A stretch of DNA of 64,000 nt from Bremia lactucae (lineage: Eukaryota; Oomycota; Peronosporomycetes; Peronosporales; Peronosporaceae), in the NCBI RefSeq assembly GCF_004359215.1, contig NC_090617.1, positions 868,745 to 932,744 of the forward strand. The letters are read 5' to 3'. The stretch's first letter is position 1, and every line of letters starts with the position of its first letter. The notes under the pieces were generated by a model. That model made no database searches and was not told the DNA's origin. It saw only the letters and a program-made list of their open reading frames with translations. This document shows positions 33,975-46,179 of this stretch, piece by piece. The translations under genes and the position numbers were made by a program.

Positions 33975-34600
33975 GCAACTTATGCCCCTAGTTGATTGTG
34001 GGGCGTCGATCGACGCCAATCGCTAGAACATCGCAGGCCCAAAATTAATGAGCGCGATATCCCTTCAATGATGATGACAGTGCGTCTAGCAACAGGCGCC
34101 TTTTTTGTAACAGAAATGTAACGTGTAGTTGGTATCCAATGCACGTTAAAGGGTAAACAGTACGATACTGATCTCATCGTACTTAATTGGATGAAAAATT
34201 GGATGTCATCATTGGATTACCACGGCTCAAAAAGTACGAGTCACATATAAACGCAGCATCAAGCCGTGACGATACCTGTCTCTCGTTAAACAGAGGGTTA
34301 TCTGATGAAGGTTTTGAGTGTTCTCAAGCGTGTGGTGTCCAACGAGTGTGTGCGATGACCTCACTTGTGGGTCGGTCGTTTGAACGACTGCACATCACCC
34401 CAGTGTGAATACTCATCACATCGTGGAGTTAGATTTCGACGGCTATGCACAAGTACAGGTAGCGTCAAAGGTCCACCATTGTGATTTGGAGTTAGATCTT
34501 GACGACTGTGCACAAGCACAGGCAGCGTCGAAGTATGACCACTCGAATAAATTGAGTAGTACGAACCAAGGATCCTTTCTCGTGAAAAACATCCAATAAA
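33975..34600 (+). pseudogene. Protease and PR-RT linker, element H
   Basis: 33977-34025 reads LMPLVDCGASIDANR; DCGAS stands in the place of the retropepsin D-S/T-G-A/S motif. The linker follows as frames 34187-34408 and 34405-34599, containing two similar acidic units (ELDFDGYAQVQVASK and ELDLDDCAQAQAASK), an internal repeat of about 21 residues. Confidence 0.6.
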
Positions 34601-34625
34601 ATTTAAAACGCCTATCTTAGGGTCG

Positions 34626-35450
34626 GTGCGGGATTTTGCACCGAGCTATTTTGATGACGTCCTCGTGCAAAGCAGAGTCATGAATGGAAAGTTGGAAGTT
34701 GAAGTACATCGTTCCCACCCTCAAAATGTTCTTACACTTATGCGTAAGCAAAGTTGTATGCAAATCTCAAGAAATGCATATTCGCTGCAGGCTAAATGCC
34801 ACGTTCAGATCCGGAAAAGATCAAGGCGAACATCAACTAGCCTGTGCCAGTCGATGCTAAGAGACTTCGAAAGTTCCTCGGCTTAGCAGCGTACCTGCAC
34901 AAGTTCTCACGCAATTACGCCGAAATGACAGTATATATTTCTTCTTTGTTGAAGAAAATGAGAAATGTTCATGAAACGCGAATTGTCAGCGTTTCTTTTG
35001 GGGATTACGCAAAGCTTGATGCAATCGCCAATACCAAGACGGACCGTTTCATGTGGTTTGTGACGCCGATGTTTGCAATCGGCTGGGCCTTAATGTAATA
35101 TGACACAGACAGCACAGAGCGCGTCATCTGCTATCTGTCGCGTCAGCTGCAACCAGCTAAACACAATTACCCGGTACATGACAAGGAATTCCTTGCCATG
35201 AAATATGCTCTGGCTAAGTTAAGGGTCTTTCTCTTGTGAGATAGACCGCTCATTGTATAAATGGACTATGCGTCATTACGCACGGCCGTAAACAGTCCAC
35301 ACCTCTCACAAAGAATGGCGAGACGGTTGTCTTTCTTCGCGGAGAATAACTTCTCTGTGAAGTATAAGCCACTAGGACGATTATAACGTCGTCGCTGATG
35401 CCCTTTCGCGCCGGCCCGATTTTAAGTCGCTGCACAGATTAACAGTGACG
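34626..35450 (+). pseudogene. Truncated RT and RNase H, element H
   Basis: RT starts directly at the catalytic palm (FAPSYFDDVLVQSR); fingers and first palm segment are deleted between 34600 and 34626. The thumb (DAKRLRKFLGLAAYLHKF) is in another frame. RNase H follows at 35040-35400 (ICYLSRQLQPAKHNYPVHDKEFLAMKYALAK; RMARRLSFFAENNFSVKYK). Stops interrupt all parts. Confidence 0.75.
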
Positions 35451-35619
35451 GCCACTGTTGCAACTATAAGAGTTCCATCGTCAATAAGGCTCTTAAAGAG
35501 TTGATAAGCTACCTTAGAAATCCGTCCCAACAGTCCTTAAAAAGACTGTCAAAATTGTATCAATCCTTAACAGATTTACAAACGACACGCAATGGTTTAA
35601 TATAGCACACTACCTTTGT

Positions 35620-36330
35620 AGGAGACCCACCTTGTGTCGTCATTCCAACCCATAATAATTTGCGTTTACGCATCTAGTATGAGTGCAACGATGCACCCAT
35701 AAGCGGGCATCGTGGACGTGAGAAGACTTATTTCACGATAAGTCGCGACTTATACTGGCCACGCCAGTACAAGTTCGTCCGCAAGCCCATACGTGGTTGC
35801 GAAGTTTTTCAGTGGGTAAGCCCAGTACTTCGTCCCGTGCTCCGTTACAACCTGTGCGTGCCTGTCTCGGCAAGGTGTTGGCAGTCTGTATTTATAGACC
35901 TCGTCTTCAAATTTCCCGACAACGATCGCAAGAATAATGGTTTTCTTGTTTTTATTGATGTTTTTAGCAAAATGGTACATCTTGCTGCAGTTCCGTTGCC
36001 GGTCACTGCCAAAGGCTCTGCTTGTGTCTTTATTGACAGTATTCGCATCCATGGGCTACTCGGTGAACTTGTCTCAGAGCGAGACCCTAAATTCACTGCG
36101 GAATTCTGGCAGACTCTATTTAAATGACTTTAAACACAGTTGAAAATGTCAACTACTGATCATCTTGAAACGGATGGTCGGACGAAGCGTGCAAACTGTA
36201 TCCTTGAAGCGATACTTCGCGGATATGTCCAGAATGCAACTTGCGCACAGTTTCTCAACTGGTCACGAGAAACATTATCAGCGGTCATCGCTAACTCGCG
36301 GCGACGGAATCGCTCGTGATCAGTGTCCTC
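35620..36330 (+). pseudogene. Integrase, element H
   Basis: H2C2 region at 35650-35800 (GHRGREKTYF.., second Cys changed: GCEVFQW). Core: WQSVFIDLVFKFPDND with the first catalytic Asp and SERDPKFTAEFWQ with the second. The third catalytic position, Glu in the family's TDGQTER motif, reads DGRTKR here (about 36175-36190), Lys in place of Glu. Dead enzyme. Confidence 0.75.
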
Positions 36331-36426
36331 CCTCAAATAGTTAAGGTTGTGATCCTAATCACGATGTTTATTCGGGTTCGTCAAATGAAGCGAACCCGAT
36401 CCTCCCCTCTACTTCCATTGACGATT

Positions 36427-36549
36427 TAGATTGTGAGAAGCGTTTTCTTGTTGAACGCCTCTCGAACCACCGTGAGGTAAAAAAGGGGTTTGAACGAGCT
36501 ATCTCGTTCGTTGGGATGGGCATCCACCCTCGTATGATGGTTGGTTAAA
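36427..36549 (+). pseudogene. pol chromodomain, element H
   Basis: The plus strand reads CEKRFLVERLSNHREVKK, then a decayed remainder ending at TAA (36546-36548). Compare the same module in B, D and E. Confidence 0.6.
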
Positions 36550-36559
36550 TCAGCATGGG

Positions 36560-37243
36560 CATCAGCCCCCCCCCACAAGAGGCAAGGTATTTCTGCCTCT
36601 CTTGACAAACGGTGCAGCTTGTAGCGTGCACCGACTACGGTCCATTTTTCGAACTATTCACGGAAAGCATCCAATTTGTCAAGCCAGACCTCACGGCCTA
36701 TGCTTTGCACATTCTGTACAAATGCAGTCCAAGCTTGGAACAAAGGTTGTTGGCTCATGTTAGCGTTTATTTTAACATTATTCTCGGAGTCATCCCTAAA
36801 ATCACTCCGTTCCCGGTGTGCATAGTAGTACCACCAGTAGGATGCTGTTCGAAGTGACCTTCACGATCACTTTGCTCCTGATGACGCATTACAACATCAC
36901 CTGAGTGTTTGTCGCCCATGAAGTCATCATCAGATGACTCCACACCAAAGAGATCCGACGACTCGAGCAACATCCTCATCACCTCTTTGGTGGTCACGTT
37001 AGAACCCGAAGGTTTAACGGACTCGACCCCGGGTGATCCGGTGGCCTTCACATGAGCCACTGAGTCGGATGATGACGGTGACTTGGACCAGTCACCTCCA
37101 ATGGGAGTAGGAGGTGACTTATTTTCCACAGTAGGCGCATTAGCGTCTACTGAAACATTTGCATTATAAGCAGCTGCACTGATACGTGCAGCTGCCAGCT
37201 TTGCGGCCTCATGGGCTACGCGCGCAGACTTGTTGGTAGCCAT
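36560..37243 (-). pseudogene. aORF of element H (antisense to pol)
   Basis: ATG at 37243, about 150 bases inside the 3' LTR, reading towards pol. The first 158 codons are open (37243-36767): an alanine-rich start (MATNKSARVAHEAAKLAAAR), a Ser/Pro-rich middle, then acidic ESSDDDFMGDKHSGD. Homologous sequence continues in a shifted frame to about 36560 with QAWTAFVQNVQSIGREVWL and RYKLHRLSRE, both recurring in the aORFs of elements D and E (AWSAFIRNVKDIGREAWL, KYKLHRLSRE). This is the best evidence that the antisense frame is a real inherited gene. Function unknown; one TAG and a frameshift break it. A second copy lies at 42172-42855. Confidence 0.65.
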
Positions 37244-37395
37244 ACGAAACGAATTGGTTTCTGAACAAATATCAATAATGCGACAAATTGGAATTTAAAT
37301 AAAAACCAATAATGCAAAAATACAGTGAAAGACATGATAGTATTTCTTTGTCAATCTACATCCGTCACTATTGTGAATGTGGGGGGAGGGGGTGA

Positions 37396-37736
37396 TTTAA
37401 CGAGGTGTCTCGTTTTGTAAATATTACTTCCTATAAGAGTAATAATAAGTGTTATTTCTCTGAAAGGAAATAAATGAAGAAGTACAAAACTACTATCTTT
37501 GATAATTTTGACTTAATAATCCAATATTCCCAAATCCCGTAATATTGACGCAATAAGATATTAGTTTTTTTGATTGGGTGATCTAAGTTTAAATTGAACC
37601 CCGCCAATCGTTATAAGACACGATTGTGCGGTGCACCAGTAGGCGCCATACATAGTTACTTATTAATAAATTGAAGTCAGCAGAAGATAGAAGATTGTTA
37701 GGTAGGGACTGCATATATTGATACAGTTATACTTTT
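37396..37736 (+). repeat. 3' LTR of element H, first copy, cut by the N
   Basis: Starts TTTAACGAGGTGTCTCG (TGTAACGGGGTG type) and stops at the single N at 37737. The complete version is 43008-43507. Confidence 0.8.
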
Positions 37737-37737
37737 N
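37737..37737. other. Single N, probable contig joint
   Basis: One undetermined base lies exactly between two apparently identical 5.6 kb blocks. Confidence 0.8.
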
Positions 37738-40700
37738 TATGATTTTGTGACGTTATAGACGCTTCGCGTCTCTGCTTTCTTGAAGTCCTTCGGTGTAACG
37801 GGGTGTCCCGTGACGAATTATTTTCCTATAAGTGGAATAATATATCCTATTTCCTATATGAGGAAATAAATTAAGAAGTACAAAATTATTATCTTTATTA
37901 ATTTTGACTTGATAGTTCCAATAGTATTAAATTGGAAGTATTGACGCAATGTTGATTTACGTTCAAATCACCCAGCCAATCGTTATAAGACACGATTGTG
38001 CGGTGCGCAAGTAGGCGCGATACAAAATTAGTTATTAACATAATAAAGTCAGTAGTAGATAGACGATCGTTATATAGGAATTTAATATTCATACGGTTTT
38101 ACCTTTGCTCTCTTCGAAGGCCTTCAAACTAACCTTTGGTAGCTAAGATTACTTAGCTACCTGTAATCTTCCTCTGTACGTCTTCTACGTGGAGTAACCG
38201 AGCCACCCCACCCTCACTGTAATCAGTGTAGGTGATCTAGTATTGTTAATAGTGCTAGCAAAGGGTGCCCCGTTCCATTCAGGCTACCTTTCTACACAAT
38301 TACATTCGTGCAGTTGCACTCGCACGTTCCACCCAACATAGACATGTTGGACAAAGAAGAGGGGAGCTTTCAAGCCCCTCAAGAAGGCTATCGCGCAACG
38401 CGTGAAAGGCTTATTCATTCGAGTGTTCTTGAATGGAGAGCGATCGAACGGTCGTAGGGCGGACCAGCCGTTGGCGCCATGCTGTTCACTCTGAACACAG
38501 ATAGACAACATGCGGCCATAGCCGAGTCAATAGAACACGACCTCGACGGGGCTCAAGAGAAAGTAGACTTGCTTCACCAACAAGGCTCTCAACACGCGGC
38601 TGTGTTGAGAGAAGAGGGTGCTCAACAATTAGAACTGTTGAGACAGTGGTATTTACATGCTGCTAGCGAGCGCGACCCGAAAGCTTAAAAAATAAAAAAT
38701 TAAGGCAGTCGAAGGCGACTCCCTTTTAGGATGGTTCGTCGAGTAAGACGAAGCCACTTAAGCTCGGCGTATATGTGATGATGTGACAAAAGTGATATTT
38801 GGCAAGTCCAACTTAGCCAGACGTGCCAAATCTTGGGCCTCGGTACTCGTGCTTCACATCCCATTAGGTTTTGGTTGTATGAGGTCTTTAAGACCCGGCT
38901 CAGGCAAGCATTCGTGCCACGACGAGCCAAAGTCAGGGCTCGAGCTGTGCTCCTGGATTTAAAGCAGGGCACGCGCGACCTTCACGCTTATGCCCAGCAT
39001 ATTCGATGTCTGGTCAGTGTATTTGTGAATCATCTCTTGTAGACGATCCTGTCAAGACACACCTGTTCCGGCTTGAATTAGAGTAGCTTGACCAAGCGAT
39101 CTCCATAGCATATAAGGACTTCAGTCTTAACAGGCTTTTGTTCTCTCGAGGCTTATTGTTCTCCGAGACTACAAGAAAACGGGGTCCAGAATCTATGGAC
39201 CTCTCGTACGTAGAGAGCGAGAAACCTCGCTCATCAAGTCACACACGATTGCAAAAAATGCAACTGCTGTAAAAAACTGGATTACTACGTCTATGAATGT
39301 AGTGCCTCACCTCCAGTGCCAACAAACAGTGAGCGAAACACACGACCTCCCGCTAGGGTAAGTGGAGGACACGGATCCGACGCTGTTGCGAAATCGCAGC
39401 GGCGAGGCGGATCGTCAAAAAACGGTCTGGGTGAGTAGGTGCGGAGCACCCTTCTGATCCAGCAACGTCAAAAGATTTTGCAGGCCTTTTAACGAAAGTT
39501 ACTCCTCGCACACAAGCATTGTGTGTAACTGCCCCAGGTGATGAGGCTAACCTCATCACCTTGAAAATACAGTGTCAAAAGAAATTGCAACTTATGCCCC
39601 TAGTTGATTGTGGGGCGTCGATCGACGCCAATCGCTAGAACATCGCAGGCCCAAAATTAATGAGCGCGATATCCCTTCAATGATGATGACAGTGCGTCTA
39701 GCAACAGGCGCCTTTTTTGTAACAGAAATGTAACGTGTAGTTGGTATCCAATGCACGTTAAAGGGTAAACAGTACGATACTGATCTCATCGTACTTAATT
39801 GGATGAAAAATTGGATGTCATCATTGGATTACCACGGCTCAAAAAGTACGAGTCACATATAAACGCAGCATCAAGCCGTGACGATACCTGTCTCTCGTTA
39901 AACAGAGGGTTATCTGATGAAGGTTTTGAGTGTTCTCAAGCGTGTGGTGTCCAACGAGTGTGTGCGATGACCTCACTTGTGGGTCGGTCGTTTGAACGAC
40001 TGCACATCACCCCAGTGTGAATACTCATCACATCGTGGAGTTAGATTTCGACGGCTATGCACAAGTACAGGTAGCGTCAAAGGTCCACCATTGTGATTTG
40101 GAGTTAGATCTTGACGACTGTGCACAAGCACAGGCAGCGTCGAAGTATGACCACTCGAATAAATTGAGTAGTACGAACCAAGGATCCTTTCTCGTGAAAA
40201 ACATCCAATAAAATTTAAAACGCCTATCTTAGGGTCGGTGCGGGATTTTGCACCGAGCTATTTTGATGACGTCCTCGTGCAAAGCAGAGTCATGAATGGA
40301 AAGTTGGAAGTTGAAGTACATCGTTCCCACCCTCAAAATGTTCTTACACTTATGCGTAAGCAAAGTTGTATGCAAATCTCAAGAAATGCATATTCGCTGC
40401 AGGCTAAATGCCACGTTCAGATCCGGAAAAGATCAAGGCGAACATCAACTAGCCTGTGCCAGTCGATGCTAAGAGACTTCGAAAGTTCCTCGGCTTAGCA
40501 GCGTACCTGCACAAGTTCTCACGCAATTACGCCGAAATGACAGTATATATTTCTTCTTTGTTGAAGAAAATGAGAAATGTTCATGAAACGCGAATTGTCA
40601 GCGTTTCTTTTGGGGATTACGCAAAGCTTGATGCAATCGCCAATACCAAGACGGACCGTTTCATGTGGTTTGTGACGCCGATGTTTGCAATCGGCTGGGC

Positions 40701-43348
40701 CTTAATGTAATATGACACAGACAGCACAGAGCGCGTCATCTGCTATCTGTCGCGTCAGCTGCAACCAGCTAAACACAATTACCCGGTACATGACAAGGAA
40801 TTCCTTGCCATGAAATATGCTCTGGCTAAGTTAAGGGTCTTTCTCTTGTGAGATAGACCGCTCATTGTATAAATGGACTATGCGTCATTACGCACGGCCG
40901 TAAACAGTCCACACCTCTCACAAAGAATGGCGAGACGGTTGTCTTTCTTCGCGGAGAATAACTTCTCTGTGAAGTATAAGCCACTAGGACGATTATAACG
41001 TCGTCGCTGATGCCCTTTCGCGCCGGCCCGATTTTAAGTCGCTGCACAGATTAACAGTGACGGCCACTGTTGCAACTATAAGAGTTCCATCGTCAATAAG
41101 GCTCTTAAAGAGTTGATAAGCTACCTTAGAAATCCGTCCCAACAGTCCTTAAAAAGACTGTCAAAATTGTATCAATCCTTAACAGATTTACAAACGACAC
41201 GCAATGGTTTAATATAGCACACTACCTTTGTAGGAGACCCACCTTGTGTCGTCATTCCAACCCATAATAATTTGCGTTTACGCATCTAGTATGAGTGCAA
41301 CGATGCACCCATAAGCGGGCATCGTGGACGTGAGAAGACTTATTTCACGATAAGTCGCGACTTATACTGGCCACGCCAGTACAAGTTCGTCCGCAAGCCC
41401 ATACGTGGTTGCGAAGTTTTTCAGTGGGTAAGCCCAGTACTTCGTCCCGTGCTCCGTTACAACCTGTGCGTGCCTGTCTCGGCAAGGTGTTGGCAGTCTG
41501 TATTTATAGACCTCGTCTTCAAATTTCCCGACAACGATCGCAAGAATAATGGTTTTCTTGTTTTTATTGATGTTTTTAGCAAAATGGTACATCTTGCTGC
41601 AGTTCCGTTGCCGGTCACTGCCAAAGGCTCTGCTTGTGTCTTTATTGACAGTATTCGCATCCATGGGCTACTCGGTGAACTTGTCTCAGAGCGAGACCCT
41701 AAATTCACTGCGGAATTCTGGCAGACTCTATTTAAATGACTTTAAACACAGTTGAAAATGTCAACTACTGATCATCTTGAAACGGATGGTCGGACGAAGC
41801 GTGCAAACTGTATCCTTGAAGCGATACTTCGCGGATATGTCCAGAATGCAACTTGCGCACAGTTTCTCAACTGGTCACGAGAAACATTATCAGCGGTCAT
41901 CGCTAACTCGCGGCGACGGAATCGCTCGTGATCAGTGTCCTCCCTCAAATAGTTAAGGTTGTGATCCTAATCACGATGTTTATTCGGGTTCGTCAAATGA
42001 AGCGAACCCGATCCTCCCCTCTACTTCCATTGACGATTTAGATTGTGAGAAGCGTTTTCTTGTTGAACGCCTCTCGAACCACCGTGAGGTAAAAAAGGGG
42101 TTTGAACGAGCTATCTCGTTCGTTGGGATGGGCATCCACCCTCGTATGATGGTTGGTTAAATCAGCATGGGCATCAGCCCCCCCCCACAAGAGGCAAGGT
42201 ATTTCTGCCTCTCTTGACAAACGGTGCAGCTTGTAGCGTGCACCGACTACGGTCCATTTTTCGAACTATTCACGGAAAGCATCCAATTTGTCAAGCCAGA
42301 CCTCACGGCCTATGCTTTGCACATTCTGTACAAATGCAGTCCAAGCTTGGAACAAAGGTTGTTGGCTCATGTTAGCGTTTATTTTAACATTATTCTCGGA
42401 GTCATCCCTAAAATCACTCCGTTCCCGGTGTGCATAGTAGTACCACCAGTAGGATGCTGTTCGAAGTGACCTTCACGATCACTTTGCTCCTGATGACGCA
42501 TTACAACATCACCTGAGTGTTTGTCGCCCATGAAGTCATCATCAGATGACTCCACACCAAAGAGATCCGACGACTCGAGCAACATCCTCATCACCTCTTT
42601 GGTGGTCACGTTAGAACCCGAAGGTTTAACGGACTCGACCCCGGGTGATCCGGTGGCCTTCACATGAGCCACTGAGTCGGATGATGACGGTGACTTGGAC
42701 CAGTCACCTCCAATGGGAGTAGGAGGTGACTTATTTTCCACAGTAGGCGCATTAGCGTCTACTGAAACATTTGCATTATAAGCAGCTGCACTGATACGTG
42801 CAGCTGCCAGCTTTGCGGCCTCATGGGCTACGCGCGCAGACTTGTTGGTAGCCATACGAAACGAATTGGTTTCTGAACAAATATCAATAATGCGACAAAT
42901 TGGAATTTAAATAAAAACCAATAATGCAAAAATACAGTGAAAGACATGATAGTATTTCTTTGTCAATCTACATCCGTCACTATTGTGAATGTGGGGGGAG
43001 GGGGTGATTTAACGAGGTGTCTCGTTTTGTAAATATTACTTCCTATAAGAGTAATAATAAGTGTTATTTCTCTGAAAGGAAATAAATGAAGAAGTACAAA
43101 ACTACTATCTTTGATAATTTTGACTTAATAATCCAATATTCCCAAATCCCGTAATATTGACGCAATAAGATATTAGTTTTTTTGATTGGGTGATCTAAGT
43201 TTAAATTGAACCCCGCCAATCGTTATAAGACACGATTGTGCGGTGCACCAGTAGGCGCCATACATAGTTACTTATTAATAAATTGAAGTCAGCAGAAGAT
43301 AGAAGATTGTTAGGTAGGGACTGCATATATTGATACAGTTATACTTTT
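37738..43348 (+). repeat. Second copy of the 5,611-base block 32126-37736
   Basis: Offset 5612 throughout; I saw no difference in any stretch compared, stops and frameshifts included. It holds a second 5' LTR (37794-38277), gag (38479-39460), RT/RNase H (40238-41060), integrase (41230-41940), chromodomain (42039-42161) and aORF (42172-42855). It then continues past the copied part into the complete 3' LTR. Confidence 0.9.
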
Positions 43349-43507
43349 TTGTTTTCTAGCGCCTTAGAACTAACCTTTAATATGTAAGATCTGTAATCTT
43401 TCTCCACACGTCGTGTACGTGAAGTAACTGAGCCACCCCACCATCGCTGTAATCAGTATAGGTTGTCTAGTACTGTTAAAAGTATTAGAAAAGGGTGCCC
43501 CGCTACA
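43008..43507 (+). repeat. Complete 3' LTR of element H
   Basis: Ends AAAAGGGTGCCCCGCTACA. Alignment with 32182-32665 by eye shows clear divergence and indels. It is followed by AATCAGGCTACC, which also follows the 5' LTR (32666), so a second element body once continued here. Confidence 0.75.
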
Positions 43508-43939
43508 ATCAGGCTACCGTTCTGTACTATTACAATTGTGCAGTTGCTTACGCAAAATTCCACCATGCAACTTCCAAAAGATGCAGCCTTCTCAGGCGTG
43601 TTTTTACGAATGGACTCGCTCTTGCTTTCAGGTATATCGCCGCTATCTAAAGTTTAGCCAATATTTTTGACTTTTCTGCACGAAACGAGTGCGCGAGCAT
43701 GCAAGCTCGATTTGTTTTGATTTTCATCGCTCCAGCTGTTTTTTTTAGCAAAATAGGACAAGTGACCACACTCTAAGCGAGGGTGGCTTTTGAAGTTTTT
43801 ATGTTTCGTTTCGGTCTCTGAGGCTGTTTAAATTTTATACGACTTATATATTCCTAAAAAAACGTCTGAAATACATCATGAGCAGGAGGTATGTTAGAGT
43901 GTTAATAAAAGTATCGGAGTTGCTCGCCGGCTGAAAGTC
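43508..43939. other. Stub of another element body, then unrecognised sequence
   Basis: 43508-43570 resembles the sequence after the 5' LTR at 32666-32730 (TCAGGCTACC, CAATTGTGCAGTTGC), evidence of tandem elements sharing an LTR. From 43571 to 43939 nothing is recognised. Confidence 0.45.
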
Positions 43940-44150
43940 GTAAATGTTGTATGATGGAACGCACGTGACTTACCCTTCCATTGATGATTGGTTAATTGTT
44001 TTATACTTACCATGTAAAGCTTTTGATGCACAGGACAAAACCGTTCACATTCTACTTACGAGGATTTATCAGCCCCGGGTTTCGAGCCCGGGACTTCCCG
44101 GTCCTGATGTGAGTGGCGGACCACTCCATCATCGGGACACAAAGATTAAA
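43940..44150 (-). repeat. SINE-like element with tRNA-type B box
   Basis: On the minus strand, 44100-44066 reads GGGCTCGAAACCC inside a CCCGG stem-loop, a good RNA polymerase III B box / T-arm. An arm-like AGTGGTCCGCCACT lies 5' of it (44109-44122). It does not fold into a full tRNA: the ends do not pair. About 120 bases of tail follow. A tRNA-derived SINE is the best guess. Confidence 0.35.
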
Positions 44151-44418
44151 AATAAGAATAATTAACTTGGGCAGACACCAGAAGAAACCTTCTAGTATTA
44201 CGGATTCAGCTAATAAAGCTTAGATTATACGTGAATGTCCCGGCCTCTAAGAGGCGTATTGTTATCACTCCAAGACAAGGTGGACACGAAGCGTGTACAC
44301 CCTCACGGCTTCTTAGGGGTTCAAGGCATCCTGGGCTTAGCCCGTTGAATCACTGAAAGATGTTCACTTCATGAAATTGACAAGGTTCCGAAAATCAGAT
44401 ACTGTGTAACACGACAAA

Positions 44419-44620
44419 TGTGATGGGGCACCTTTTGCTAGGATACTAGTCAGCCTACACTGATAAAAGTGATGGTGGGGTGCCTCGATACTTCCGTACG
44501 CTAACGCGCAGAGGAAGGTTACAAGAAGCTAAGAAGTCTTAATTACTAGAGGTCGATACAAAGGCTTTAATAAAGAGAAGAAGCTAAACTGTATTTTAAT
44601 ATATTTTAAGTTCCTACATT
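44419..44620 (-). repeat. 3' LTR fragment of element C
   Basis: Starts TGTGATGGGGCACC (decayed complement of the LTR 3' end), matches 51147-51360 (GATAAAAGTGATGGTGGGGTGCCT), and breaks off at TTCCTACA where a fold-back begins. Confidence 0.6.
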
Positions 44621-44696
44621 GGAGGTGACTAGTTCCTCGAACTAGTCACCTCCAATGTAGGAACTTTAAATATATTTAAATACAGTCTAGCTTCTT
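44578..44696. repeat. Near-perfect palindrome, 58-base arms, 3-base centre
   Basis: Arms 44578-44635 and 44639-44696 around CTC. The left arm is LTR sequence plus about 18 bases of aORF (TTGGAGGTGACTAGTTC); the right arm is its reverse complement, after which the aORF resumes (TCATCGTCCGACTC). Confidence 0.85.
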
Positions 44697-45640
44697 GTCA
44701 TCGTCCGACTCGATGACCACTGAGAAAGCCTCCGGTTCGCCGCAGGCGCCGCGTCCGTCAAACCTAAGGGTTCTGAAGTGACAACAAAGAGGTTTTAACT
44801 CGTGAACTCTTTTGGTGTGAGGTCATCTTGTGATGACTCCATGGACGATAATAACTCTGGTGTTGTCAGAATACATCACCAGGAACGAAGTTATCGTAAA
44901 GGTCACTTCAGTTAGGATACTACTGGTGGTGCTAGTATGCATGACCAGGAACGGAGTGATTAAAGATCACTCCAAGCGTAATGTTATCTTGAATACTAAG
45001 ATTAACGAACGGGAGAGGGATGTGTTGCGGTTCGCTCTCGATAAAAAGCTCGTTGCAATCCGCTGGCAACTTAATTTGTTTTCTGGTATGACCAACGAAT
45101 GATACTTAAATTCGTTTTCGACCCATTCAAGCTTCACAAGCCTGGTGAGGACGGAACTAAGTTCTTCATGGATGCTTTATTCCGGCATCGATGGTAAACA
45201 TGCAAGCGTGCAAAGAATAGAAATTCTTTGTCTCAAGCTTGGGATGCATCGTTAAATTTGTGCTAAGCATAGGCCGCGAGGCCTGGCCTGACAAAATTCT
45301 TACTTTTTTTTTAGTTTTGTATGATGGACTGTAGTTGGTGAGCGCTACAAGTTGCCGGTTTGTCCAGAGTAGCAGGCTCGTCATGAGGAGAATCATGTCC
45401 CTGCTGCTTTAAGGGTGCACTTCACGCCCGTAATATAGAGGCGTAATCCCTTGAAGACCCTCCTTGAAGAACATGCATCTCTTCTGAGATGCGCGAAAGG
45501 ATTGAGAGCTTACAGCCTATTACGAGCGCGGCTTATTCTCTAACGGACCCAAAAGGAAGAGGATAGGTCTCGTAATTTTGTCGAACGAAACCCGTTACAT
45601 GCATCTTTTGTTGGGAACGAGGCTCCCAGCTATCGTGCGA
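44697..45640 (+). pseudogene. aORF remnant of element C
   Basis: Antisense to pol. 44700-44850 matches the middle of the H aORF (GTCCGACTCGATGACC, GGTTCTGAAGTGACAAC, TTTGGTGTGAGGTCATC). 45225-45300 matches its conserved block (AAGCTTGGGATGC... GGCCGCGAGGCCTGGCCTGAC). The 90-codon frame 44830-45102 is only a piece. Confidence 0.55.
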
Positions 45641-45780
45641 GGGTGAATACCCTCGGAACTTACCGAGGTAACTCGCTCGAATTCGTATCAACTCGCGGTG
45701 GTTCAAGAAGCGTTGTACTAGAAAACGCTTCTATATTTGAATCTATCGATGCACGTGGAAGGGAAGGGAGAATAAAGTCC
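45641..45780 (-). pseudogene. pol chromodomain relic, element C
   Basis: The minus strand reads KRFLVQRFLNHRE and, further on, SYLGKFRGYS, matching the chromodomain of D (SYLVRWRGYP). Confidence 0.5.
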
Positions 45781-46179
45781 GCCGCATACGTCGAACATGA
45801 GTCATCATCGTGGCTTGGATTACGTCTTCCGGTATGAACGAGAGGACGTCGATCATGAACGTTTTCGTCGTCGCGAGTTAGCGTTGACTGTCGACAGAGT
45901 TTATTGCAAAACTGCGCGCAAGTTGCGGTCGATTAACTGTCGAATGAACGAACGCATCAGACCTTCTCGTCAATAGAATTCATCTTGGAAGGATGAAGTA
46001 AAACATCTCGTTCGTGAGAACCAGATTTCGTCTCGAGACCATCATCTTTTGACTCGGGATTATCCATCTTTGGCGGATGCCTTCTTTTGATTTGGAACTA
46101 GAACAAGCCTTGCACTGGTAGTACGGCAGAGACGTATAACGTAAAATGTTGGATGCGTGCGCATCCTACGAGGCAGCTC

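Larger units (their letters stand above)
32182..43507 (+). mobile_element. Ty3/Gypsy chromovirus, element H (body present twice in the assembly)
   Basis: 5' LTR (32182-32665), gag, protease, truncated RT, RNase H, integrase, chromodomain, antisense aORF, then a 3' LTR (complete as 43008-43507). The stretch 32126-37736 recurs as 37738-43348 after one N, so the real element is probably about 5.7 kb and the second body an assembly duplicate. Coding parts are full of stops and frameshifts, and the LTRs have diverged clearly from each other, so the element is old. No target-site duplication was found. Confidence 0.8.

Noticed and set aside
44066..44140. A tRNA gene
   Set aside because: The T-arm and B box are good but the acceptor ends do not pair and no normal anticodon arm forms.
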